Below are positions 45,153 to 54,358 of a stretch of 64,000 bases of DNA, in pieces. The translations under genes were made by a program, and so were the position numbers. This DNA is from Staphylococcus hominis subsp. hominis (lineage in GTDB: Bacteria > Bacillota > Bacilli > Staphylococcales > Staphylococcaceae), in assembly GCF_002901845.1 (NCBI RefSeq), contig NZ_PPQE01000030.1, forward strand, positions 280,421 through 344,420, given 5' to 3'. Under the pieces are notes generated by a model, which was given only the letters and a program-made list of their open reading frames with translations, was not told the origin of the DNA and did no database searches. Numbering within the stretch: position 1 is the stretch's first letter; each line of letters starts with the position of its first letter.

Positions 45153-45293
45153 AAAGATTTAGTTACGATGTATTACATATATTTCAGAAGTATTACAGTT
45201 ATTTGTATAATTCATTTCTTATATTGTATTACAACTTTTTAAATAATAATATTATTTTAGACTTTAAATTATTTAATTTTTGAGGAGAACTTA

Positions 45294-45728
45294 ATGAAAA
45301 TTAAAACATTCATTTTACGTTTAATATTAGCTACGGCAATTATTTTTACTGGAACTTATACATATCAAAATGTTGAACATACACATACTTCTGAAGCAGC
45401 TGGTTATAACTATTATAATAAATATCAATGTACTTGGTGGGCATATCAACGCCGTGTTCAATTAGGTAAACCTGTTTCAAATCAATGGGGCAATGCCAAA
45501 AACTGGTACTATAGAGCTCAACGTGCTGGTTATAGAACAGGACATAAGCCTAAACGCTATGCTATTATGCAATCAACTGCAGGATATTACGGTCATGTTG
45601 CCATCGTTGAACGTGTTTACAGTAATGGAAAAATTCTTGTTTCAGAATATAATTATAACCGTCCGCTAGCATACAGTACGCGATATATTAGTGCATCTGC
45701 TGCGCGTAATTACAATTACATTTATTAA
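45294..45728 (+). CDS. Secreted CHAP-domain amidase (SsaA-like)
   Basis: 144 residues. A signal peptide (about residues 1-35, ending SEA-A) precedes a CHAP domain with nucleophile Cys in YQCTWWAYQRR (about residue 46) and His in YYGHVAIVERV (about residue 100), with Glu/Asn in the following strands. It should cut cell-wall stem or bridge peptides, as for staphylococcal SsaA-type proteins. Here there is no LysM or other wall-binding domain, so it is a minimal CHAP enzyme. SD GAGGAGA. I could not find a clear WalR site upstream. Confidence 0.9.
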   Translation: MKIKTFILRLILATAIIFTGTYTYQNVEHTHTSEAAGYNYYNKYQCTWWAYQRRVQLGKPVSNQWGNAKNWYYRAQRAGYRTGHKPKRYAIMQSTAGYYGHVAIVERVYSNGKILVSEYNYNRPLAYSTRYISASAARNYNYIY

Positions 45729-45740
45729 TTGACACAACAT

Positions 45741-45803
45741 AATAAGCCATGAGAATTTAGTGATGGAATCTCTTCCATTTCTAAATTCTCATGGCTTATT
45801 TTT
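45741..45803. terminator. Bidirectional terminator
   Basis: A long stem (ATAAGCCATGAGAATTTAG with its complement, one mismatch further in) ends both the CHAP gene and mvaA. Confidence 0.92.
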
Positions 45804-47079
45804 AAGATTGGCGTATTGATTTTAAAATGCGTTCAGCCGCTTCGGTATTTGCTTTAGGTTCTTGTTTAAGTTGCTCAGCAACTTTTGAAATTTCTTCACC
45901 TTTAGCGCCTACAACAATCGCTAATGATTTATATTGCAAACTCATATGTCCTTTTTGAATACCTTCTGAAACAAGGGCTCTACAAGCTGAAAAGTTCTGT
46001 GCTAAACCTACTGCAGCCACTACATGTCCTAATTCTCTAGCAGACTCAACGTTGAGTAAGTCTAAAGAAGCTTTCGCGACTGGTAATACTTTCGTTCCTC
46101 CGCCAACAATGGCTAAAGTCATCGGTACTTCAATTGTGCCCACAAGACGTCCACGGGTTTCATCATATTTCCACGTGGCAATGCCTCTATACTGACCATC
46201 ACGTGCTGCATAAGCATGCGCACTTGCTTCAGCACCTCGTGTATCGTTACCTGTAGCTAGAACAACGGCATGAATTCCATTCATGACTCCTTTGTTATGT
46301 GTTGCTGCCCGATGAATATCGACTTGTGCAAGCACTGACGCACGCTCCATTCTCTTAGCTACTTCTTCACCAGAATAATCGCCGCGATTTAAATCATTGA
46401 TATCAATCTCACCTTCTACCCTTACAACAGAAGACGTTGCATGATTAGATAAGATACTCATTAATATCTCTTGATCTATTAATTCATTTTTTAGATAGGC
46501 TGTCACTGCTTCTAAAATGGTATTAAGCATATTTGCGCCCATCGCATCTTTAGTATCAACAAATACTTTAAGAGATAATAACTGTTCATTAGGAAACGCA
46601 TCTATGTCAATACCACGATAGCCACCTCCACGATGGATGATAGAAGGATAGGCTTCATCTGCAATACGTTTAATTTGGCTTTCTCGCTTTTGAATGCGAT
46701 GTGTTAAGTCTTCTGTATCTTTAACATCATCAAATACGATTTGGCCGATCATCAATCGTTCACTTTTTATCGTTTTAAATCCTCCAGTTTGGTTAACAAG
46801 TTTCGCTCCATAACTCGCAGCAGCAACAACTGACGGCTCTTCAACCATCATAGGTACCACATATTCTTTCTCATCTACGATAATTTTAGGTAATAATCCA
46901 ACTGGTAACGTACCCTGGCCAATGACATTTTCGATGAGACTGTTTGCCACTTCCTCATCAATAACTGGATTGCTTAATAATGTTTGATAATTCGTTTTAT
47001 CTAACCATCCGTAGTCTACTAATTGTTTTAATTTATCTTCTCTTGATAAATGACGAAAGTTTTTATCTAAACTTTTCAT
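45802..47079 (-). CDS. mvaA: HMG-CoA reductase (class II)
   Basis: 425 residues from the ATG at 47079 (GGGAG upstream; length equals the S. aureus enzyme), rejecting a start seven codons earlier. Motifs are MMVEEPSVVAAASYGAK (about residue 77, catalytic Glu), FVDTKDAMGANMLNT (about residue 184), DVHRAATHNKGVMNG-type DIHRAATHNKGVMNG (about residue 261) and GHMSLQYKS (about residue 374, catalytic His). Reduces HMG-CoA to mevalonate for isoprenoids. Starts one base after the mvaC stop, so the two are co-translated. Confidence 0.96.
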   Translation of the reverse strand: MKSLDKNFRHLSREDKLKQLVDYGWLDKTNYQTLLSNPVIDEEVANSLIENVIGQGTLPVGLLPKIIVDEKEYVVPMMVEEPSVVAAASYGAKLVNQTGGFKTIKSERLMIGQIVFDDVKDTEDLTHRIQKRESQIKRIADEAYPSIIHRGGGYRGIDIDAFPNEQLLSLKVFVDTKDAMGANMLNTILEAVTAYLKNELIDQEILMSILSNHATSSVVRVEGEIDINDLNRGDYSGEEVAKRMERASVLAQVDIHRAATHNKGVMNGIHAVVLATGNDTRGAEASAHAYAARDGQYRGIATWKYDETRGRLVGTIEVPMTLAIVGGGTKVLPVAKASLDLLNVESARELGHVVAAVGLAQNFSACRALVSEGIQKGHMSLQYKSLAIVVGAKGEEISKVAEQLKQEPKANTEAAERILKSIRQS

Positions 47080-47080
47080 A

Positions 47081-48235
47081 TTAATGTACTCCCTTTTCAA
47101 TCATTAAAGCAATGCCTAGTCCTCCACCAATGCAAGCTGTTGCGATACCTGTATGTTGATGTTCTTGTTCTAAAGCATTCACAAGTGTTGTAACGAGACG
47201 TGCACCACTTGCACCAATAGGATGTCCTAATGCAATGGCACCACCATAAATATTTAAAATGCTATCAGGAATTTTTAAATGATCCTTAACAGGTATACTT
47301 TGAGCTGCAAATGCTTCAGTCATTTCTATAATATCAATATCATTAATGTGTTGATGTGTTTTTTCTAATAATTTTTTTACTGCATAAAAAGGTGCATAAC
47401 CCATGTATTGTGGATCGCAACCTACTTCAGCGTAATCTCCTACTATGCCAAGAATTTCAAATCCATGTTCTTTTGCAAATGTTGCTTCCATTAAAATAAG
47501 GGCAGATGATCCATCATTAATACTCGAAGCATTACCACCAGTGACTGTTCCATTCTCTTTAAATATTGTTTTCAAAGTAGATAATTTTTCAACACTACTA
47601 TTTGATCTTATACCTTCATCAGAAGTCATCTCATTACCTTCAGCGTCTGTCATTTTTATAATTTCGTTATCAAATTTACCTTCTTCAACGGCTTTTGCAG
47701 CTTTAGCATGAGAATGGTTAGCAAACTCGTCTTGCATTTCACGTGTTACATGATATTTTTCAGCTATATTTTCTGCTGTGACACCCATCGGAACATAATG
47801 GAAAGCATCCGTTAATCCATCATGCATAAAACTTTCTACAGGGTCTTCTCCGTCTTTTAAAATAAGTTTAGGTGCATTAGTCATACTTTCAACACCACCA
47901 ACAGCAACGACTTTAGCTTCTCCTAATTGAATAAGTTGCTTCCCTAAAATAATTGCTTTAAGTCCTGAACCACATACTTCATTAATCGTCATCGCTGGAG
48001 TTGTATCAGGAATACCTGATTTAATAGCAATTTGTCGTGCAGAGTTTTGTCCTATACCACTTTGTAAGACATTTCCGAAAATAACTTGTTCAATAAGAGA
48101 TGGATCGATATCAATTGATTCAATAGCTCCTTTTAAAGCTGTTGTACCTAGTTCAACAGCTGAATAATTTCTCAATTTCCCTTTATATTTGCCAATTGGC
48201 GTTCTTTTAGCACTTACAATAGCGATTTGTTTCAT
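47081..48235 (-). CDS. mvaC: Acetyl-CoA C-acetyltransferase
   Basis: 384-residue thiolase condensing two acetyl-CoA to acetoacetyl-CoA, the first mevalonate step. The acylated Cys is in EVCGSGLKAIILG (about residue 88), His in GGAIALGHPIGASGARL (about residue 340) and the final Cys in GIATACIGGGLGIAL (about residue 370). Forms an operon with mvaA and is divergent from mvaS. Confidence 0.93.
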   Translation of the reverse strand: MKQIAIVSAKRTPIGKYKGKLRNYSAVELGTTALKGAIESIDIDPSLIEQVIFGNVLQSGIGQNSARQIAIKSGIPDTTPAMTINEVCGSGLKAIILGKQLIQLGEAKVVAVGGVESMTNAPKLILKDGEDPVESFMHDGLTDAFHYVPMGVTAENIAEKYHVTREMQDEFANHSHAKAAKAVEEGKFDNEIIKMTDAEGNEMTSDEGIRSNSSVEKLSTLKTIFKENGTVTGGNASSINDGSSALILMEATFAKEHGFEILGIVGDYAEVGCDPQYMGYAPFYAVKKLLEKTHQHINDIDIIEMTEAFAAQSIPVKDHLKIPDSILNIYGGAIALGHPIGASGARLVTTLVNALEQEHQHTGIATACIGGGLGIALMIEKGVH

Positions 48236-48341
48236 TCTTTATCTCCTTGCCTGTAATATAGATATAATTGTATTTTAGTAATTTATTTTGGTAAAATACA
48301 GAGTATTGTATTGTTAAAATTAGACTATTCGAAAGGATGAC

Positions 48342-49514
48342 ATGCCTGTGAATATAGGTATCGATAAAATCAATTTTTATGTCCCTAAATACTATGTAGA
48401 CATGGCGAAGCTTGCAGAGGCTCGTCAAGTTGATCCAAACAAATTTTTAATTGGGATTGGACAAACACAAATGGCAGTAAGTCCAGTATCTCAAGATATC
48501 GTATCAATGGGAGCCAATGCTGCTAAAGATATTATAACAGAAGATGATAAAAAACATATTGGAATGGTTATCGTTGCTACTGAATCTGCTATCGACAACG
48601 CTAAAGCCGCAGCAGTTCAAATTCACCATTTATTAAATATCCAACCTTTTGCACGTTGTTTTGAAATGAAAGAAGCTTGCTATGCAGCTACACCTGCAAT
48701 TCAACTTGCTAAAGATTATCTTGCAAACCGTCCTAACGAAAAAGTATTGGTCATTGCAAGTGATACAGCACGTTATGGTATCGAGTCAGGCGGTGAACCT
48801 ACACAAGGTGCTGGTGCAGTGGCAATGTTAATTTCACATCAGCCTCGCATTTTACAATTAAACAATGATGCTGTTGCTTATACAGCAGATGTGTATGATT
48901 TCTGGAGACCGACTGGTTATAAATATCCACTTGTTGCAGGTGCATTATCAAAAGATGCATATATTGAATCATTCCAAGAAAGTTGGAAAGAGTATGCACG
49001 TCGTGAAGATAAATCATTATCCGATTTTGAATCATTATGTTTCCATGTGCCTTTTACTAAAATGGGCAAAAAAGCATTAGATTCTATCATTAATGATACT
49101 GATGAAACGACTCAATCTCGATTAACGTCTGGTTATGAAGATGCTGTATACTATAATCGTTATGTAGGTAATATATATACTGGATCACTTTATTTAAGTT
49201 TAATTTCATTACTTGAAAACAGAACTTTAACTCCTGGTCAAACAATTGGATTATTTAGTTATGGTTCTGGGTCAGTGGGAGAATTCTTTAGCGCCACAGT
49301 AGTGGAAGGTTTTGAACAACACTTAGATAAAAAAGCACATCAAGCTTTATTAAATGAGCGTCAAGAAGTATCTGTAAAAGAATACGAATCGTTCTTCAGA
49401 CGTTTTGATGATTTATCTTTTAATCATGAGATTGAAAACGTAGAAAACGATAAAAATATCTTTTATTTAGAAAACATTGAAGATGATATTAGATATTATC
49501 ATTCTCCTGAATAA
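48342..49514 (+). CDS. mvaS: HMG-CoA synthase
   Basis: 390 residues. Catalytic Cys113 lies in [10 protein letters not shown], general base Glu in [11 protein letters not shown] (Glu81) and His in [13 protein letters not shown] (about residue 234). Adds acetyl-CoA to acetoacetyl-CoA. ATG 48342 follows AAAGGATGA at good spacing; a GTG two codons later is less well placed. Shares a 106-bp divergent promoter region with mvaC-mvaA. Confidence 0.96.
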   Translation: MPVNIGIDKINFYVPKYYVDMAKLAEARQVDPNKFLIGIGQTQMAVSPVSQDIVSMGANAAKDIITEDDKKHIGMVIVATESAIDNAKAAAVQIHHLLNIQPFARCFEMKEACYAATPAIQLAKDYLANRPNEKVLVIASDTARYGIESGGEPTQGAGAVAMLISHQPRILQLNNDAVAYTADVYDFWRPTGYKYPLVAGALSKDAYIESFQESWKEYARREDKSLSDFESLCFHVPFTKMGKKALDSIINDTDETTQSRLTSGYEDAVYYNRYVGNIYTGSLYLSLISLLENRTLTPGQTIGLFSYGSGSVGEFFSATVVEGFEQHLDKKAHQALLNERQEVSVKEYESFFRRFDDLSFNHEIENVENDKNIFYLENIEDDIRYYHSPE

Positions 49515-49536
49515 TGTATGTCAATCCGATATTAAA

Positions 49537-49633
49537 AAAGGTGGGACGATGTACTCAAAATGAATTCGTCATCCCATCTCCCCAAAACATTATAAACGCC
49601 TAAGACAACTCATTATGTCTTAGGCGCCTTTTA
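49537..49633. repeat. Dispersed repeat copy and terminator between mvaS and ogt
   Basis: A first hairpin GGTGGGACGA...TCATCCCATC (about 49540-49577) surrounds TGAATTCGTC, as in the copy at 38231. A second, CGCCTAAGACA/TGTCTTAGGCG (49597-49607, 49616-49626), is the terminator hairpin with a compensatory change (GAG to AAG paired with CTT), evidence that the structure is kept. Confidence 0.75.
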
Positions 49634-49634
49634 T

Positions 49635-50156
49635 TTATGGTTTAGTTGTGTATAATGGTCGATATAATTGACTCATATTCACATTTTCAATTTCTAACAA
49701 TTTAATTTTATTATCAATTGTTCCACCATATCCTGTTAAACTACCATCTTTTCCTACAACGCGATGACAAGGAATGATGATAGAAATTGGATTTTTTCCT
49801 ACAGCTCCACCTACAGCTTGTGCAGACATTTTTGGTTTGTTTAATACTTGACCAATATGTTTTGCAATGGTTCCGTAAGTAGTAAGCTCTCCATATGGGA
49901 TCGTATTAAGATAAGCCCATACTTCTTGTTGAAAAGATGTACCATGAGGTTGTAAAGGAAAATCAATCTCTGGATTATTTCCTAAGAAATAGTCATCAAG
50001 CCATCGCTTTACTTTTTTTAAAATATATAGTTCATGATTTGTAGGAAAACGTAAATGCGTGTATTGATATAAATATTCTAATTGCGTCACTACTTCTCCG
50101 TCTGTAACGATTTCTAAATTACCTACTGGAGAGTGATAAAGCATTGAATAGAACAT
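49635..50156 (-). CDS. ogt: Methylated-DNA--protein-cysteine methyltransferase
   Basis: 173 residues. The active site is IIIPCHRVVGKDG (about residue 130), preceded by a helix-turn-helix (YGTIAKHIGQVLNKPKMSAQ shortened, about residues 94-113). Transfers methyl groups from O6-methylguanine to its own Cys. Strong SD AAGGAGGA. Monocistronic. Confidence 0.94.
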   Translation of the reverse strand: MFYSMLYHSPVGNLEIVTDGEVVTQLEYLYQYTHLRFPTNHELYILKKVKRWLDDYFLGNNPEIDFPLQPHGTSFQQEVWAYLNTIPYGELTTYGTIAKHIGQVLNKPKMSAQAVGGAVGKNPISIIIPCHRVVGKDGSLTGYGGTIDNKIKLLEIENVNMSQLYRPLYTTKP

Positions 50157-50198
50157 AATAGCTTCCTCCTTACTCTATTGTATTGTAATAAAAAATAA

Positions 50199-50240
50199 GA
50201 AGCGAGACTGAATTCATTTGAATTCCTCTTCTCGCTTCCA
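50199..50240 (-). terminator. Hairpin upstream of ogt and downstream of the GIY-YIG-like gene
   Basis: GAAGCGAGA/TCTCGCTTC with an inner GAATTC...GAATTC dyad. On the minus strand it ends the 154-residue gene, and the inner TGAATTC resembles the dispersed repeat family. The T run on the minus strand is modest. Confidence 0.65.
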
Positions 50241-50308
50241 TTAATCAATTCTGACACATTGATTTATAACTGTTTAATACTAAGTTTATTTTAAGAATAC
50301 AATCGTTC

Positions 50309-50773
50309 TTAATTGAAGTTATATAATTCATAGCCTTTATCTTTAGCATATTCTAATGCTAAAATTTCTAATATATTGATAAATGCTGGCTCATCTTTAA
50401 CATTTACATATTGGAATTTTAATCCATAATCTTCAGCAGTGATTGATTTAATATCGTCTTCGTTCAAGCCTTTTTGTTGAGCTAAGCCTTTTTTAAATTT
50501 TGTTGTGCCTACACCAGATTTTAAGTTATATTGTCCCATTTTGTTAAATAAGTCTTTCGTAATAGGTTGATAACCTGTTGAATATCCTCCAGTTTGACCT
50601 ACAAATATTGGTGTTTTTTTATCAAAAATAACATATACACCAAATTTATCTTGAACTTTTTCACGATCTGGTTTACTAAATGATAAAGCATTATTTTTGT
50701 CATACTTAAATAATTTTTTAAGTTGTTTTTTATTATCTTCTTTAATTTGATTTAATCTTTTACTACCTTTCAT
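50309..50773 (-). CDS. Small GIY-YIG-like protein, unknown role
   Basis: 154 residues. A charged N-terminal 40 residues leads to FGVYVIFDKKTPIFVGQTG (residues 44-62), which reads as a GIY-YIG core: GVY (45-47) and VGQT (58-61), with the second Tyr replaced by Phe-Val. A late helix FINILEILALEYA offers the metal Glu (136 or 141) and the end LYNFN offers the conserved Asn. The usual Arg between core and Glu is not obvious (Lys at that place). So it could be a small nuclease or an inactive relative. Strong SD (GGAGGATGG). Divergent from the TetR gene at 51100. Function not known to me. Confidence 0.7.
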   Translation of the reverse strand: MKGSKRLNQIKEDNKKQLKKLFKYDKNNALSFSKPDREKVQDKFGVYVIFDKKTPIFVGQTGGYSTGYQPITKDLFNKMGQYNLKSGVGTTKFKKGLAQQKGLNEDDIKSITAEDYGLKFQYVNVKDEPAFINILEILALEYAKDKGYELYNFN

Positions 50774-51099
50774 ATTTTACCATCCTCCAGTATAGAGTAT
50801 TTTTATATTTTATAGAATTATCATTGAATCATTCTATAAAGAATACTATTTTTCTATAATTTTTTAATTTTTATTTATAATTCTAATTAATTTCTTTAAA
50901 ATTTGTATACCCTATTCATCCTAGTTAAAACTTTTCTATATTATAAATTATTTAACGCTAAACATAAAAAATCATTTTTTTTATTAAATTGTAATTTATT
51001 AGTTATTCTCTATTTATTTATAGATATTTCTATTCTATAATCATATATTATGTATCTCTATATAAATATTTTATAGTTTACATGTTAGGGGAGAAAGAC
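50774..51099. other. Very AT-rich divergent promoter region with TATAGAAT dyad
   Basis: The 326-base gap between the GIY-YIG-like gene and the TetR gene is extremely AT-rich. It contains an inverted repeat TATAGAAT/ATTCTATA (50811-50818, 50831-50838) close to the GIY-YIG start and several further copies of TTCTATA or CTATATA (for example around 51025-51075). No open frame of interest seen. Confidence 0.5.
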
Positions 51100-51651
51100 A
51101 TGAATGATAAAGATTTAAGAGTGATAAAGACTAAGAAAGCGTTAACGAGTAGTTTATATGCTTTACTAGAAATAGAACCCTTCTCTTCTATTACAGTTCA
51201 TAAAATTTGTGAAAATGCTGGTATTCATCGTACTACATTTTATAAACACTTTTATGATAAATATGAACTACTCGTCTATTTACTTGAAGTCATTGGGAAA
51301 AATTACTTTGCAATTGATATTAAGGAACGTATTAATCGTCCGTTTCAAGTTTTGTCTAATTCATTAAATCGTGAAACATTGTCTAGAATCGAACACATGC
51401 AAGAAGAGGATAATGAATACAACAAAGTTAGAAATCAGTTTCTTATAGATATTATCAAAAATGATGTTTATGAAAATATGGATCGGATAGCACTTGAAGA
51501 AACCATTCCTAAAAGCTTAGTTTTCTATGTTTTTGGTTCAATTATAGGTGGTTTTTTAGAGTGGCAAAAAAATGAGGAGACAACACTTACGCCTAAAGAA
51601 ATGGATGACGTTTTTCATAAATTAGTTAATATTAAAACGATTAATTACTGA
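51100..51651 (+). CDS. TetR/AcrR family regulator
   Basis: 183 residues from the ATG at 51100 (AGGGGAGA ahead). The N-terminal helix-turn-helix is clear: ITVHKICENAGIHRTTFYKHF (about residues 34-54). The C-terminal helical domain of about 120 residues is the ligand/dimer part and matches the TetR_C_33-like pattern with FYVFGSIIGGFLEW. Represses an unknown target, plausibly its divergent neighbour. Monocistronic. Confidence 0.88.
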   Translation: MNDKDLRVIKTKKALTSSLYALLEIEPFSSITVHKICENAGIHRTTFYKHFYDKYELLVYLLEVIGKNYFAIDIKERINRPFQVLSNSLNRETLSRIEHMQEEDNEYNKVRNQFLIDIIKNDVYENMDRIALEETIPKSLVFYVFGSIIGGFLEWQKNEETTLTPKEMDDVFHKLVNIKTINY

Positions 51652-51674
51652 TCAAACCATCGTTATATCGTTTT

Positions 51675-51716
51675 AATAAATAACCCCCGTCTTAATTCGA
51701 CGGGGGTTATTTATTA
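51675..51716. terminator. Bidirectional terminator
   Basis: A perfect 17-bp stem AATAAATAACCCCCGTC with a 7-base loop ends the TetR gene and the feo operon. Confidence 0.95.
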
Positions 51717-51905
51717 TTAATTATTGTTTTTTATATGATTTAATTTTAATTCATTTAACTCGCTAGATGCATTAATATCACAATTACAATCTGTATCGCA
51801 ACTACCACATTTTCCTTGAGTAGAGCGATTAAAGAATTTATATAATGTATACGCAGCGTAACCAAAAATAGCAACAAAAATGATTACGTTTATTAATAAA
51901 GTCAT
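51717..51905 (-). CDS. FeoB-associated Cys-rich membrane protein
   Basis: 62 residues from the ATG at 51905 (AAGGATGA ahead). One membrane helix (residues 3-21) followed by a Cys cluster CGSCDTDCNC (about residues 35-44), the signature of FeoB-associated Cys-rich proteins, thought to help Fe2+ transfer (FeoC-like role). It starts 11 bases after the feoB stop. Longer in-frame forms lack an SD. Confidence 0.88.
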   Translation of the reverse strand: MTLLINVIIFVAIFGYAAYTLYKFFNRSTQGKCGSCDTDCNCDINASSELNELKLNHIKNNN

Positions 51906-51916
51906 TGTCATCATCC

Positions 51917-53911
51917 TTATATAAGTAATTTTGTTATTTGATAAAATGCAAATGTTAATATATACGCTGTAAAAATTGGATAAATTAATGCTGTAAGTGT
52001 CCATTTCCATGATGTTGTTTCTTTACGAATTGTTGCAACAGTTGAAATACATGGCACATATAATAATATAAAAATCATAAAGGCATATGCAGATAACGGT
52101 GTGAACTGTTGTTGAATGACATTGACTAAACCACCTTCACTAGAAGAATACAAGATAGCCATAGAACTTACAATGACTTCTTTAGCTAAGAATCCTGGAA
52201 TTAACGTAGCGCCTGCTTGCCAACTACCAAATCCTAATGGAGCAATGAGATGTCCAAAGAATTCTCCAATACTGTGCATGAAGCTTTCATCAATCTGTAC
52301 ATTCACTCCATGAGGACCGATGTAACTCAATGCCCAAATGACTACAGAACCACCAAAAATAAATGTTCCTGCTTTTTTTACAAATCCTTTTGCTTTTTCC
52401 CAAGTACTTCTCCATAACTTTTTAATTGATGGAACTCTATATGTAGGTAGTTCCACAATAAATACGGAATTCTCACTTTTAAGAATAAACTTGTTAAGTA
52501 ATGTACTTACAATTAATGCCACTACAATTCCTAATACATATAAACTTAGGACTACAAGAGATTGATACTTTTCAAAAAATACTCCTACAAAAATAGCATA
52601 TACTGGCAATCGCGCCGAACATGACATGAAAGGTGCAATTAAAATAGTAATTAGTCTTTCTTTTTCATTTTCAATACTCCGTGTTGCCATAATACTGGGT
52701 ACATTACAACCAAATCCAATAATCATGGGAATAAATGATTTTCCACTTAATCCTATTGATTCCATTGTTCTATCCATTAAAACTGCAATTCGTGCCATAT
52801 ATCCTGAATCTTCTAAAAGTGAAATAAAGAAGAATAATACAATAATTTGTGGCACAAATACTAAGACTGAACCTACTCCAGCTACAATACCATCTGTAAT
52901 CAAATTTTGTAGAAATGGCGCAACATGTATATAATGCATGCCTGCCTTTAACCAGTCTGTGAGTGGTCCGCTAAAGAAAGCATCTAGCTGATCTGATAAT
53001 GGTGTTCCTATCCAAGTAAATGTCGTTTGAAAAATCAGCCACATAATGACTAGAAATATTGGAATACCTAAGTATCTATTCATTATTATTTTATCGAGTT
53101 TTTCAGTTAAAAATTGCTGTTCTTCATTCGGATATTCAACGACGCCATCTAATAGACGATCAATGTATTGATTTCGAATGATTTCAATATGTTGTCGTAT
53201 TGATACATCTAAGTGTTGACTTAACTTCTCTTTAATAGGTTCAATTTGTTCGGAAATGACTGAAGGTAGTTCTCGCTCGATTTCCGGATTGTCTAATAAA
53301 TACTGAATTGCTATAAAGCGTAAACGTTTTGAAGGATATTCTGTATGTGCTTGAATGATAGAAGTCATTTGCTTAATCGCATCTTCAGTTTCTTTACCAT
53401 AACTGATTTTGAAGTTACGTCTTTCTTTTGGATTTAAAAAAGACAATTCATTTAGCAATTCCTCCGTACCTTTTCCTTTACGAGCAACAATGGGAAATAC
53501 AGGTACTTTCAGTTTTCTCATTAGACCTTCGTATTTAATTTTAATACCTCTTTGCGTTGCCACATCTACCATATTTAATCCAATGATAATAGGTTCATTT
53601 AATTCCATTAATTGTATTGTAAGTTGAAGGTTTCTCTTTAATTGACTGGCATCAATAATGTTAATCATACCTGTAAATGTATTTGTCATCAGATAGTCTG
53701 TGACAACTGTTTCATCTTTAGAAATAGGTGATAAATCATAAATACCCGGTAAATCGATTAAATTGCCAATATCTTTCTTTAATTGTCCAACTTTCTTTTC
53801 AACTGTAACGCCACTCCAGTTTCCAATGTATTCATACGAACCGGTTAGTGCATTAAACAATGATGTCTTTCCTACATTTGGATTACCTAATATACAGAAG
53901 CTTTCGTGCAT
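51917..53911 (-). CDS. feoB: Ferrous iron transporter FeoB
   Basis: 664 residues. N-terminal G domain: [12 protein letters not shown] (residue 9), DLPGIYDL (about residue 53), GLNMVDVA (about residue 114). Residues about 280-660 form the membrane part, with [13 protein letters not shown] (about residue 397) containing the conserved Cys, and a second Cys set in [11 protein letters not shown]. Imports Fe2+. Four bases after feoA. Confidence 0.95.
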   Translation of the reverse strand: MHESFCILGNPNVGKTSLFNALTGSYEYIGNWSGVTVEKKVGQLKKDIGNLIDLPGIYDLSPISKDETVVTDYLMTNTFTGMINIIDASQLKRNLQLTIQLMELNEPIIIGLNMVDVATQRGIKIKYEGLMRKLKVPVFPIVARKGKGTEELLNELSFLNPKERRNFKISYGKETEDAIKQMTSIIQAHTEYPSKRLRFIAIQYLLDNPEIERELPSVISEQIEPIKEKLSQHLDVSIRQHIEIIRNQYIDRLLDGVVEYPNEEQQFLTEKLDKIIMNRYLGIPIFLVIMWLIFQTTFTWIGTPLSDQLDAFFSGPLTDWLKAGMHYIHVAPFLQNLITDGIVAGVGSVLVFVPQIIVLFFFISLLEDSGYMARIAVLMDRTMESIGLSGKSFIPMIIGFGCNVPSIMATRSIENEKERLITILIAPFMSCSARLPVYAIFVGVFFEKYQSLVVLSLYVLGIVVALIVSTLLNKFILKSENSVFIVELPTYRVPSIKKLWRSTWEKAKGFVKKAGTFIFGGSVVIWALSYIGPHGVNVQIDESFMHSIGEFFGHLIAPLGFGSWQAGATLIPGFLAKEVIVSSMAILYSSSEGGLVNVIQQQFTPLSAYAFMIFILLYVPCISTVATIRKETTSWKWTLTALIYPIFTAYILTFAFYQITKLLI

Positions 53912-53915
53912 AGGC

Positions 53916-54152
53916 TTACTCCTCTAACATAATTAAACGTGCATCACGTTGACGAATGCTTACACATTGGCCATTAATTTCAACAACACTTGGTCCATTT
54001 AACAAGCACTTTTGTTTAATACTGATTTTACTACCTACATTTAAGCCAAAGGCACCTAAACGATATAGCATATTTTTATTTTGAATATCAATTTGTTTAA
54101 CTACATACTTTTTATCTTTTGATGCAGTGCTTACATTTATCATTCCACTCAC
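53916..54152 (-). CDS. feoA: Ferrous iron transport protein FeoA
   Basis: Up to 78 residues with an SH3-like fold: [19 protein letters not shown] and a late [13 protein letters not shown] are typical FeoA. Partner of FeoB. The start is uncertain: GTG 54152 has a weak SD (AGAAAG), whereas ATG 54143 has its SD-like AGTGG too close. Confidence 0.9.
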   Translation of the reverse strand: MSGMINVSTASKDKKYVVKQIDIQNKNMLYRLGAFGLNVGSKISIKQKCLLNGPSVVEINGQCVSIRQRDARLIMLEE

Positions 54153-54163
54153 ACTTTCTATTT

Positions 54164-54182
54164 GTAATTAATAATCATTCTC
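54164..54182 (-). promoter_or_regulatory. Fur box of the feo operon
   Basis: GAGAATGATTATTAATTAC on the minus strand matches about 15 of 19 positions of the Fur consensus GATAATGATTATCATTATC, just ahead of feoA. Confidence 0.8.
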
Positions 54183-54296
54183 AACACTTAAATGATAACC
54201 TTTTTCACTTACTTTTACAATTATTTATTTATTCATTTTTCATAAATTTTAGATATGACTCATACATTGTTTAGCGTATTTATTTTTTTGAGACTA

Positions 54297-54342
54297 TAAA
54301 AAAAGCTATGGAAAATCGAACGAATTCGACTTTCCACAGCAC
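54297..54342 (-). terminator. Terminator of pruA
   Basis: GCTGTGGAAAGTCG and CGATTTTCCATAGC on the minus strand pair with wobbles and are followed by T7. Confidence 0.88.
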
Positions 54343-54358
54343 CTACCACTTCGTTATG

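Noticed and set aside
45160..45290. WalR boxes upstream of the CHAP amidase gene
   Set aside because: TGTATT/ATTACA half-sites are present but not with the 5-base spacing the WalR consensus requires.
48799..49080. Alternative frames within mvaS
   Set aside because: Shadows of the HMG-CoA synthase gene, which is full length with all catalytic residues.
50774..51099. Short repeated A/T motifs suggestive of a CRISPR or origin
   Set aside because: Copies are irregular in spacing and sequence and show no spacers or DnaA boxes; they fit an AT-rich promoter region.
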